Origin: Xenopus tropicalis
Taxonomy: Eukaryota; Chordata; Amphibia; Anura; Pipidae
Direction of reading: 5' to 3'
Assembly: GCF_000004195.4 (NCBI RefSeq)
Contig: NC_030683.2
Location: 90,253,410-90,317,409 of the forward strand
Length of the DNA: 64,000 bases
Under the pieces are notes generated by a model, which saw nothing but the letters and a program-made list of their open reading frames with translations, ran no database searches and was not told the origin of the DNA. Shown in pieces: positions 37,304-47,935 of the stretch (positions are counted from its first letter, which is position 1; every line of letters begins with the position of its first letter). Position numbers and translations under genes: made by a program.

Positions 37304-38047
37304 TGCCTAGGACAAAATACTTTAATCTGCCCCTATGGCTTTAAACCCTACTACTTCCTCATTTTCACTGTTACTGGGCAAAGACCCATGTATCTAGTTT
37401 ATACCTTTACTTATACCTTATTGGTTTATCTGGTTGGTCACACCCCTTGCAATCCAATATAGTATTTAGCAAGGAGGTGTGGCTTCCTCTTTGGCTGCCT
37501 CTGTGTCTCAGGTGAAGGTCCACTGAGCCTGAGAACTAGGCACCAGGAAAGCCTTATTGCCCTAGAGTACCCATCTTTTACTCTGGAGAAGTTGGGGACA
37601 GGGACCCCGTGAACGAGGACCAGTTAGATAGTTACTCTTGTAAGAGGGTAGGAAGCAAGAGCAAGCTCCGCTCCACCAAGGAAAGTAGGAAAGGAAGTAC
37701 CCTTCCATACAGGCAATGGGATAAACCAGTGTGCATCCTCTCTTGTTGTCCTCAGAGTACTATCATATACCATCTGCATTGTGAGTATATTTGACTTAAC
37801 CCTGCATATCCATTTGTCTCTGACAATAAACTGGTCTGTAGTTCAACTGTAAGAACCTTTTGGCGTCCATCTTTGCTAAATTGCACTGCACACAGCTATA
37901 GTGAGTTGTAGTTTCACTATACCCTTGCTCTGCATGGTCTCTTCCATATAGCAAAGGCCCATCCTGTCTAAGAGAGTCGCATGTACCCCATGCTCTAAAC
38001 CACATTAGCCTGGGTTTTAACTATTTCATTTTCAAATAGGGGTTACA
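37304..38047 (+). mobile_element. Solo LTR, old relative of the 58-62 kb LTRs
   Basis: It aligns along its length with the LTR at 58212: CCCTATGG and CCCTACT near the start; TTCCTCTTTGGCTGC; the CTCAGG...CCTGAG hairpin; GGGGACAGGGACCCCGTGAA; AATAAACTGGTCTGTAGTTC; TTTTGGCGTCCATC; CCATATAGCAAAGGCCCA; TCGCATGTACCCCATGCTCT; and the end GGGGTTACA. The flanking 4-mers AAAA (37300-37303) and TAAA (38048-38051) could be a decayed target duplication. There is no internal region, so it is a recombined single LTR. Divergence and indels (744 versus 898 bp) show it is much older. Confidence 0.85.
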
Positions 38048-38547
38048 TAAACAGAGATAATGTGAATATTACCCATACTAACAATAGGATTTTATTTTAA
38101 AGTTCCGTTGCTATGCCTGCCACCCCGATAAGAAGAAAAAGAACTATTTAAGAATTCTGAGTACTGTGGCTGTAATTCAGTGGAAGGCACGGATGATTAG
38201 ACCAGGGGTGTCAGACTTTACCTGTGTGCGGTCTTCTTTGGTGTGAATGTGACATGAAAAATATGCAGTAATTATGCTAAACAAATACACATTGTTACTT
38301 TTACTTGAATATGAATTTATTTTAAATCACTCAGGAAGGTGATATCATTGAGTGTTTTCGGGCAGCGATCTGACATTCAGATCTGATGGTTAGCACCTCA
38401 GGATCTGCCTTTTGGATATGATTGGCTGAAAATGAGCTTAAAGATATTCCATTTACCATTCTGAGGCTAATGGCTATGGTAATGTTATGAACAAAGGACT
38501 TGGGTATTCTGTATAGTCAATAAGTGCTAGCATAATTAAACATAATA

Positions 38548-39045
38548 GGGTTCATTCACTAAAGTGCGATAATCGCTATCGCATGCTTTTTTGCATTAAA
38601 ATTGACGTGAAAAAACCGCGCGATTCGCTAAAGTATTATCACATGCGTTAAGTCGCATATCACGTATGTTAAATAGCGTGCAACAGAATGCGTTAATTTT
38701 ACCGCATTGCGTTACTTAGCGCGCAGAAATAATACGCATGATTCACAAACACTTAGACATGCTAAATATCGCATTAGTCAATGCGAAAATTAACACCTAC
38801 TTGGGCCAGGCGGTAATTATAGAAAAGTACAGTTCATGAGCTTTTGGCAACACAATATGGATTTTGCAGTGGGATTTATTCAAGTCTGTGTTGGCCCTAG
38901 AGTGATGCAGCCTCCAGTTTGCAGGGAAATAGTAATTTTTAGAACAGTAGTTCTGTGCGCTCTGCATTAATTAGAGCGTGTTGCATCAAATACCGCATGA
39001 AAATAGTCTTCGCAACTTAAATAACGCAAAGAGTACTCTGTCCAT
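38548..39045. mobile_element. 'GGTTCATTCACTAAAGTGCG' MITE
   Basis: GGTTCATTCACTAAAGTGCG starts a tract rich in GCG, CGC and ATGCG words (ATAATCGCTATCGCATGC, GCGCGCAGAAATAATACGC), unlike the AT-rich flanks. I recall a Xenopus family starting this way. The interior at 38830-38970 is plainer, and the right end near GTTGCATCAAATACCGCATG is approximate. Confidence 0.55.
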
Positions 39046-40630
39046 TAATTGGCTGATGTGGCATAGCATGTATGTGTGCCTTGCCTTGTTTGGCCCTTAA
39101 TTCCTAAAATTGCAATTTTCTGTTTAGGATTACCCAATAGCACATACTATTAAAAAAGTATATTTTTATAAAAATGGTTTATATAGATGAAGCAGGGTTT
39201 TACATATGAGCTTGTTTATGTGATATATTTTTTATAGAGACCTATATTGTTTGGGGGTAAAGTCTTCTTTTAAAGAACTCACAATAAATTGAGCTAAACA
39301 TTAAACTGCCACCATTGTAAGCCCCAATCCCAAGAATACTTTTTTCAACTTGTTATTTATCTTACAAAGATTTCGCTTCTGCATCGCCAGGCAGAATAGA
39401 TCTGCAAACGCATCTATCCAACGGATTTTAGACAAAAAAAAGGCCAAGGCTATGTCAACCACATCCGATTGCCTGCATTTATCTGTTGACAAGACGATTG
39501 TGGGGCTGCTAGAAAGGATACAAAGAAACCTAAGTGGAAAGATAATGGGATTATATAGTCGTGGAGGGTAATAATAGGTTTATTCAGTTATGAAAAAACT
39601 AAATTTACTTACACAATAAAAGACCTAATTAACCCTAGCTTGGAAATATAATAACTGGAGAATAATAACTCTTGTGTCACCTTAAAGCTGCTATAAGCCA
39701 TGTCAGCAAGTTTCACTGAGCAGCACATAACACCAGGGAGCACATATACTAAGGTTCAAACTGGGAATTCCTGATGAATTACCAGCAGTTCAAATGTTAT
39801 GACAGTTATTAATTAACACTTTACTAACTGTCAGGAGAGTTTTGTGGAAGGTCATTAAAGTGTTTTAGCAAACTGGCACATTTATCTTTTTCTAAAAAAA
39901 TATGCCAATTATTTAGAATTGATTTGACTGAATCAGTTACAGTTCTCCCCATAACATAACCTTCCTCACAACTTATTAGGGAATAATATTTCAGTGAAAG
40001 GCACAAATAACAATTTAGTGGCATATCTAATTCCCAAGACAACCAATGGATTGGTGAATTTACAAAACTGAATATATACAGAAAGACAGGCACTCAACTG
40101 AATAGAAGCAGAAGTAAATACAATTCAGGCCAGAAAATAGACTAATTTTAGTCTTGAATTGGGAGTTGTCCAGCCAATACATCCAGTGCAGGCATGCGTT
40201 ATTTGGGGCTAAAATCTGCCCTCCTGAGTGCAGTGACAGCGGTGTTACTAAGAGGGCCTATTCATCTTGCTGTTTAAAAGGAAATTAGGTGAAAAAACAG
40301 TGTAAAAAGCTTTATAAAATAAATGGAGAAGTTTGTTGCCTGAACACCAGATTTTACACTGTGTTTTTTAAGTAATTTCTGGTGGAAGAAAAAACACATT
40401 AAAAAATTATGCCATTTTTTACACGGCAAAGCCTTGGTGAAGATTTTATACTGCATAATAAACCTGCCACTAAGTATACTAGGCAAGCTGTTGGTACCAG
40501 TTCTCCTGCTTATAATACAGCAGCCCTGTATCAGCATTCTCACACAGAACTGCAAACAATACATTAAAGGGGATCTTAATTCAGAAAAGTTAGTTGACAT
40601 AACCTTATCAGAATGATCCTTTGAGCACTT
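39046..40630. other. Unique DNA with one exon-like stretch
   Basis: No repeat termini. At 39350-39571 a 73-codon plus-strand frame has a more protein-like residue mix than its neighbours, with TTACAAAG upstream and GGAGGGTAATAA at its end. I do not call it a gene. Confidence 0.4.
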
Positions 40631-40632
40631 TT

Positions 40633-40880
40633 AGGGCTGTGACACACGAGGAGATTAGTCTCCCCGAAATGCCATCCCACCGGCTAGAATGTAAATCGCT
40701 AGTGGGATGGCAAACACGGCACTGCAATTTGCCGAAGTAGCGGAAGTTGCCTTGAGAGGAAACTTCGGTGACTTTGGCAAATCACGGCGCTGCGTATGCC
40801 ATCCCACCGGCGATTTACATTCTAGCTGGTGGGATGGCATTTCAGGGGAGATTAGTTGTCCGCGAAAAGGGAGATTTGTC
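40633..40880 (+). mobile_element. 'GGGCTGTGACACACG' MITE with repeated inner arms
   Basis: GGGCTGTGACACACGAGGAG, then GAGATTAGTCTCC, then ATGCCATCCCACCGGCTAGA. The motif ATCCCACCGGC...TTTACATTCTAGC appears again later in inverted form (about 40800-40838), as does GAAACTTCGGTGACTTTGGC against GCCGAAGTAGCGGAAGTT. The matching terminal right end is missing. Same family as 19788. Confidence 0.75.
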
Positions 40881-41680
40881 GCATGGCCAATTTATATTCA
40901 TTTTATATTTGTAGCGGTTTCTGAGATATTCGCATTTACCCTGCTTTTGGCTCATCTACTCTCTCTCAAGGTCATAATGTCAGCAACCCTAAACTGCAAA
41001 TCTGTCACAAACTACTAAAGATAAAAAGTCAATGTAAATTGCAAAAGTGCTCAGAGAGCCTCTGAATAAGTTTACATTAATACATATCTGGTTTTAGATC
41101 CCCTTTAATGTAGATGAATGTCCTGCAAGTTTGTATTTCACATGGAAATAAGCCAATATCCTATAACAGCTACTGTAGGGAGCACCATGACATGATCTTA
41201 TTTATGGTATAGCTATTGCAATATAAAGCTCTGTATTTAGCTTTCACATTATCCCCAGGGTGGCACAGATAAACACAACAGTAAATTAAATCTGTCTTTG
41301 TCAAAGCATTCAGAGCCTCATTTGTCTAAATCCTGACACAAATTCAAACAGTCATGGGAAACAGTGGGTTCCACTAGAACTATGAGTGTAACTTCCTATA
41401 GTCTCTAGGGTGTTAAACTAGGACATTGTCTCTACAATATTACATCCCATTTATCAATGCAAGGCAAGCCTAGTGAATTCTATGGGATTTTCCCTATGGT
41501 GCATTCAAATTAGTATTTTTGTTTTTTCTGCTCAGAGTCTGATTTGCCAGCAGATATAGCAGCTACAAAACATGGATTCTTTCTGCTCCATGAACATTTT
41601 AATTAAAACAAGTGTAAAGTATGTTCAACAAAGGTCCTATTTATTGAGTTCTTGTTGAAAAAAGGGGGCACATTGCTCAT

Positions 41681-42104
41681 TTAAAGGAGAAGGAAAGTAA
41701 TTTAAACACTTTACTGCCAATAGATTTGCCACATTAGTGCCACCTAGAACGCTATATTTATCTTGCAGAAAGCTTTACCATACCTGAGTAAAGAGCCCTA
41801 GAAGCTTCCTCTGTTTGTTTAAGATTGCAGCTGCCATTTTAGCTTGGTCTTCATGGCTTTATAGTTCAGATTACACATTCCTAACGCGGGGGGGGGGGGT
41901 GAGTTTTATGAATTTGTAAGGGAGAGGGGAGCAGGAGAAGGGACAGAGGAGAGAGCTGGGAAGACCCAGTAATGAAAGATTTTCCTGAGAGATGAAGTCA
42001 GATACCCAAGAACATGTTTAGCTTTTCTGTGAGTGCTTATGGCTGTATTTACATAGATTTTTCTGATAAAGCTTACTTAGTTTTTTCCTTTCCTTCTCCT
42101 TTAA
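41681..42104 (+). mobile_element. TTAA MITE with AAAGGAGAAGGAAAG termini, complete
   Basis: TTAA lies at 41681-41684 and 42101-42104. Termini TTAAAGGAGAAGGAAAG and CTTTCCTTCTCCTTTAA are perfect 17-bp inverted copies including the target. The interior contains ATTAGTGCCACCTAGAAC, TGCAGCTGCCATTTTAGC, a poly-G run near 41887 and TGTGAGTGCTTATGGCTGTA. Fragments of the same family lie at 12838 and 51834. It is non-coding. Confidence 0.92.
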
Positions 42105-43910
42105 GAGTCAGTATTTATAAGGGGGGCACTCTGATGTGTTTTTAAAGTCTCTGATCTAATTTTAAATTTTTCCATATTGCACAAGGTTATCCCCAAAAAA
42201 GATGGTTTTGAATTGATGGAAAAGTAAGAGCTGTAAAGCTCTGGAATTCTGTTCAGTGGTTATACTGGCAGATTATGACATTATAAGTGATTATACATCT
42301 ATATGGGATTTTACTGGCACATACAGGGATTATACTGGCACATACATTAAAACATTTTAAAGAACTAAACTAAAGAGAACTAAATCCTTAAAATAAATAT
42401 AGCTAAAATGCCATGTTTTATATACTGAGCTTACTCCACCAGTTTACGTATAAAGATATTTATGATAGTAATAACCCAGGCTTTCTAAATTGTCACAGGA
42501 GCTCCCCATCTTGCATTTTGTTAGAAGTGTCAGTGACACGCACATACTCAGTGTGGTCTGGGGAGCTTTTGGGGAGCTTAGGGTTTGTTACAAATTATCA
42601 TGCAGAAAATGAGGTTTGTGTGTCATAAAATCTGCTACATGGCAATTCTGATGCTAATTTTACTGATTTTGGAGCTGCCATGTAATGAAAATCTGAAGTC
42701 TTTTATTATGACATTTATATTGTATATACTGTATACAGTATAATGTGAGTCGGCCCCTAAGCTCAGTAAGTGATAGTAGCACAGAGCATGAGCAGTGAAT
42801 CCACAGAAAAGAAGATGGGGAGCTGCTGGGGCATCTTTGGAGGCACAGATTTTCCCTGCTGTGGTTGCCTTGAGCTGGTACAGAAACCCAAAACATAATG
42901 TACAGCATTTCTAAGCATCAGTGCCATTTCAAGCAAAGGTTGAATGTCTTTTCAGTATGAGATCAGACAATGGTTTTGCTATTAATAGTACAATGTTAAT
43001 CAATGTTGATCCAGTTGTTACTTTGGAGTCATGAAGATGTTTTTCTTCTCTCTTCTTCTTTAGCTGCCCATGTTTTTTTTTCTCTAAATTCGGAAAAGGG
43101 AAGACAGGACTTACTGAAGCCCAATGAGACATTTTTACTTAAACTACATTTAAACAATGTTTTGATATTTTTTCCATTATAGCCACAATGAATAGAAAAT
43201 GGAAAAATAAAGGTATTGTAGCCAATTATTGGATATGAGAGCAAGGTGTCTTGATAAGGAAATGATAGGCCCACATAAGCACTGGCCTACAGCAATGATT
43301 AGAGATCATAAGATCATGCCTTGAGCACCACTATAGTAAATAACAAATAGATTGTTTCATTATGCATCTATTTACACTTCACTGCTTATCTCTTCCCACT
43401 CAACTTGAAATGAGAAAGCATGATAGTTTAATAATATAAAAAGAAGCAGAAATGCCGTTGTACAAAAAAGCAATGTAATCAGTTCTGTAGTGCAGGGAGT
43501 CTGATCATATCAAGGGAAAGTTAAGGTACAGTATCTACCTGAAATGAAATGATTTCATAAAGAAAATAGATACAGTCAAAACAAGATGCCAGGCTGAAGG
43601 GAAAAGTGAAAACTTTTTGAAAAAAATAATCACAGGCAGCGCTTAGATAACTTGCTTCTGCGAATTCTGATTCTATTCAGACCAGCTGTGTATGAAATAA
43701 AGTCATTTATAAGGGCAGCTCCTGGGAGAGTTTACTTGAGGTTGTCCGTGTAATATAATTTCATTTGTTTAGCGTAATGAATGAGATCTTTTAAATGGCG
43801 AATTAAAAGTAATTTGATTATCTTAAAAGTAATAGTAAGTCTGAAGCAGCTTTTTACATTAAGGCTCAAGAGTTTCCATCTCTGCATATTTCTGTGTGTA
43901 TGTATATATC
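42105..43910. other. Unique AT-rich DNA, no feature seen
   Basis: No exon, termini or RNA gene supported in 1.8 kb. Open frames reach 102 codons without motifs. Confidence 0.45.
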
Positions 43911-43914
43911 TATA

Positions 43915-44672
43915 CAGTGGATATAAAAAGTCTACACACCCCTGGTAAAATGTCAGGTTCCTGTGCTGTACAAAAATGAGACAAAGATAAATCATTTCAG
44001 AACTTTTTCCACCTTTAATGGGACCTATAAACTGTACCACTCAATTGAAAAACAAACTGAAATCTAAAATAATGTGGTTGCATAAGTGTGCACACCCTCT
44101 TCTAACTGGGGATGTAGCTGTGTTCAGAATTAAGCAATCACATTCAAAATCATGTTAAATAGGAGTCAGCATACACCTGCCATCATTTAAAGTGCCTCTG
44201 ATTAACCCCAAATAAAGTTCAGCTGCTCTAGTTGGTCTTTCCTGACATTTTTTTAGTCGCATCCCACAGCAAAAGCCATGGTCCACAGAGAGCTTCCAAA
44301 GCATCAGAGGGATCTCATTGTTAAAATATATCAGTCAGGAGAAGGGTACAAAAGAATTTCCAAGGCATTAGATATACCATGGAACACAAAATATGGCACA
44401 ACAGTGAACTGGACGTCCCTCCAAAATTGATGAAAAGACGAGAAGAAAACTGGTCAGGGAGGCTACCAAGAGGCCTACAGCAACATTAAAGGAGCTGCAG
44501 GAATATCTGGCAAGTACTGGCTGTGTGGTACATGTGACAACAATCTCTTGTATTCTTCATGTGTCTGGGCTATGGGGTAGAGTGGCAAGACGAAAGCCTT
44601 TTCTTACGAAGGAAAACATCCAAGCCAGGCTACATTTTGCAAAAACACATCTGAAGTCTCCCAATAATGGGG
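43915..44672 (+). mobile_element. Tc1/mariner-like transposon, 5' half only
   Basis: It starts CAGTGGATATAAAAAGTCTA after a TA at 43913-43914, a typical Tc1-like terminus. It runs through an untranslated leader into a broken transposase (next entry) and stops abruptly near CTGAAGTCTCCCAATAAT, where another MITE begins. The 3' half of the transposase and the right terminus are missing. Confidence 0.9.
44278..44670 (+). pseudogene. Tc1-like transposase, truncated and frameshifted
   Basis: The ATG at 44278 opens a short frame with the Tc1-family N-terminal helix-turn-helix text (LPKHQRDLIVKIYQSGEGYK, then RISKAL). The frame is then lost by at least one indel around 44390. A second fragment in another frame (44525-44666) carries GLWGRVARRKPFLTKENIQA followed by RLHFAKTH, the end of the second DNA-binding half and the linker in this family. 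The DDE catalytic domain is absent, because the element is cut off before it. No activity is expected. It could only have been a source of DNA-binding fragments. Confidence 0.88.
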
Positions 44673-44691
44673 ATATATATGGAGATATTGG

Positions 44692-44813
44692 TGTAAGAAC
44701 AATCCTATTGGGTCTATTTAATGTTTAAATGTTTTGTAGTAGATAAAATATGGTAACTCATATTACAAAACCCCAGGTTTGAAATATTACGAATAATAGA
44801 TTCTATACCTGTA
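44692..44813 (-). mobile_element. CAGGTATGGGA-family MITE fragment, reverse
   Basis: AACAATCCTATTGGGTCTAT opens and ATTCTATACCTG closes, the reversed left half of the family. It lies directly against the cut edge of the Tc1 copy, so it may mark the event that truncated it. Confidence 0.7.
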
Positions 44814-45330
44814 TATAAAAATACATAATTAAATGTATTTCATAAGCCAATTTTTTTTAGTAACAGTTTGTGGAGAGGCAACATTTTTTTTCTGGTCTTT
44901 CCATGCTTTACTGTGCTGTTTGATTATGTATGTAAAAGATATGTCAGATCAGAATTTCTACACTAGCTGTAAGCTATAATATATATACTGTAGATATTGC
45001 ATTACATATCAACAACATAATTCTATTATACATGCACAAATGTTTAACAGTTAACACTGATCTAATTATAGTAAATACCCTTATTAGCAAAGCTGGGAAT
45101 GTGGGTGGGTGAACCTATTATACTATCATTCAAACTTATGACAAGAATATGCTCATTAAACATATGTTTATTTTAATCTTCTTAGTGGGTGAGGTGAGAG
45201 ATATGTGTCACTGCTTTTTCTCAGAATATACAGCATGTTGGAGATTAATTTGTGTTAATACGTTGGTTCATCTATTAGCCGACAGCTTACAATACATTTT
45301 GAAGGGTTATCTGAGTAAAAACAAAGAACT

Positions 45331-45600
45331 GTACATAAAAAAGAGGGACCTCCTATCCAGAATGCTCAGGACCTGGTGTTTTCCAGATAAGGTTTTTTTT
45401 TCCTGTAGTTTGGATCTCCATAACGTAACTGTACTGAAATATCATGTAAACAAGAATTAAACCCAATAGAATTGTTTTGCCTCCAATAAGGATTAATTAT
45501 ATATTAGTTGGGATTAAATTCAAGATTAGAATTATGTCCTTAGAAAGGACTTTATCAGAGATGGCCTTGTAATTCTGAACTTTCTGGATCCCATAACTGT
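45331..45600 (+). mobile_element. CAGGTATGGGA-family MITE, decayed ends
   Basis: GGGACCTCCTATCCAGAATG, AACCCAATAGAATTGTTTTG and TTTCTGGATCCCATAACTGT keep the family order. The terminal CAGGTATGGGA is eroded on both sides. Confidence 0.8.
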
Positions 45601-47742
45601 ACTTGTAAAACTTTGAAAGCTCTGAGATATGTATGGGAAAATGTGCAAGCCTTAACTAATATTTCCTGCACTACCTGGCTAAAAAAGCCCATTCTGTTCT
45701 TTCGATCGGCTATATCAAACTTAAAATGTATGTGTGTGCCATTCTTTTATGTGCCGCCAAGCTGGTCGAGTCAGCAAAGCCTAACAGTTTAATTCAGCGC
45801 ACTCGCACAATGAACAGACACTAAGGTTTCGATATCAAGTCATATTGTCCAAGAAAATGAACCTGTGAATTGAAATATGTTTGAGGCTGCAGAATGTTTA
45901 TTGACCACACTGTTCCCCAAAAGCCATGTTCACAAGTTTTATTGTAGCATCCAGTGAGGGAGAAAAATCAATTAATTCTCAGGAGCACAGGGGTCAGTAG
46001 ATCCAAGGCCACTAAGAAGGACAGGGCAAGAGCTGTTATTAGCAACATTACAGACAATATAAAGTGTGTTATCTACTCGCTTGGCTTATACTTGTACAAT
46101 GCATCTTGAGTAATAAAGTCTTAATTGAAAAAAATGTGATGATTATTTGCTATACACTTCTCAACCCTACCTTCTGCATGTCCTTCTGAAGATCTGCTGG
46201 TACTGTACCTTTTTTGCTTATATAAACATCCCAGTAGTAAAGCAGGAATCTGAAGTCCATGTTAAAAACCTCTGGTTGATCCCTTCAGCCACTCAGCCAG
46301 TGAGTATAAATAACGGTGAATGGATTTGTTATGCTAGCAATCACTGTAATATTATGGTATGGTTTGTTTTGCATGAGTTTGTACATGGGCCACCTACAGA
46401 GATGCATTTAACCAAAACATTTGTACTTTCACAGGTTGTGTCAAGTGGAAAAACAAGAATGAAAGTAAATCTGAGTTTTGTGCTCCACCATATTGTACCT
46501 TACAAGTTGCCTTTTTAGTATTTGGTGAGTTTCGGACACACTTCTCCTTTGGTTAGATCGTGTAAAGATATTTAAGAAAATGTAATGTATTTTTTCCTCA
46601 GTCTAGATCTCAGCTAAGTGGGGTATAGGGCAGCAAGACAAATAATACAGTTGGTAGAAGATATCATTGTTTTTTTCTGCAAACACTATTTGAGGTTAAT
46701 TTGTTGTTGTAGATCTTTCACCAGTGACTCCTGCTTTTGGGCCAGTCAAAGCACACTTCTTGCAGCATATAAGTTATGGCTAGAAATGTGGGGCTTTCCT
46801 TTGAACATATGTTCCTACAAACGCCATATGCTCCATGGCTAATTCATTTAGCCATGCACTGCACAAGGCACTGGTTGTTTGCTAGTTGTCCAAAAAGAAA
46901 TATGTCATTCCTAGTACTCGGAGCAATGAAGGAGCTGAAAATCTACAGTGACAGCAATGGAGTAACGCACTGATCTCTGCCTGCCTTTATGTTTCTTATA
47001 ATCCTGCCTGGGTCGTAAGGTCATATCACTTTCTATCTTGAAACGTTTTGTCCAATTTTTTTGAAGTATTGATTTTTTAAAGTTGATGTTCAAAGTAGCT
47101 GACAGAAAGTAGACTTTAATATAACTAGTGTAGAACTCTTGGAACTGCAATCCTGTCAATATGTTTCTTTTCACATGCACCCCAGCATTATTACAGTGCT
47201 GAACAGAAAAACAAGAAATGCCTTTTGGGCTTCAGCTTTAAAAATGTAAGTTTATGGAAGGTTTCTTTCTTATTAAAGGGGAAATATATACGTGGGTTCA
47301 ATGTGAATTTAATGAATAGGTTGAACATAAGATCTGCCTGTTTAATTAAAAAATATAAATCTTGTACTGATTGGTACAGAACAGTTAAACTTTAAAGGGA
47401 TACTGCAAGAGATGTGCATTAATGGGGTGCACTGCTCCCTAACTTATGGGTCTGAATATCACACAAGTTATGGGGCTTCTACATGACTTCTATCACTTGA
47501 CCGATAGGCAGATGTAGGTCTCTGTGTTCTGGATTCTTTCTGAAAGGTCTCTCATTTCCCTGTGATCTCCTGCACTGACCCTGCACTGAACACTAAAAAA
47601 GATACAATGTTTCTCAAACTTAATTAAAAAAGTAGCTTTTGGCAGAGAGCCCAGAAAAGTTAACAAGCTACACTTGCAATTAGAAACAATTGTAACTAAT
47701 AAGCTAAACAGATCTCTTGGGGGAACTGAGACTTGCAGCTTA
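45601..47742. other. Mostly unique DNA
   Basis: No supported gene. A 123-codon frame (46147-46518) has no motif. TTTAAAGGGATACTGCAAGA near 47391 could be an isolated TTAA-MITE terminus. Confidence 0.4.
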
Positions 47743-47935
47743 AAGGGCAATTTCACATTTTTAGCAAAACGGTAATAACACATAAAGCAAGACCCCAAAG
47801 CCCCCAGAAATGTGTTCAAACTTAAATAACCTGCCAAAATGTGTAAAATGGGAGTGGCATTTAGGGGGTGAGGACACAAAAATGGGTGTGGTAAAAAATA
47901 TTTTTGTCCCTCTTTACATTTTTCAAATGTTGGGA
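47743..47935 (+). repeat. TTAA-MITE fragment
   Basis: CTTAAAGGGCAATTTCACAT opens the tract, followed by GTGTTCAAACTTAAATAACC and GGGAGTGGCATTTAGGGGG. I recall this order from a Xenopus family with 'TTAAAGGGC' ends. The right end is lost. Confidence 0.5.
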
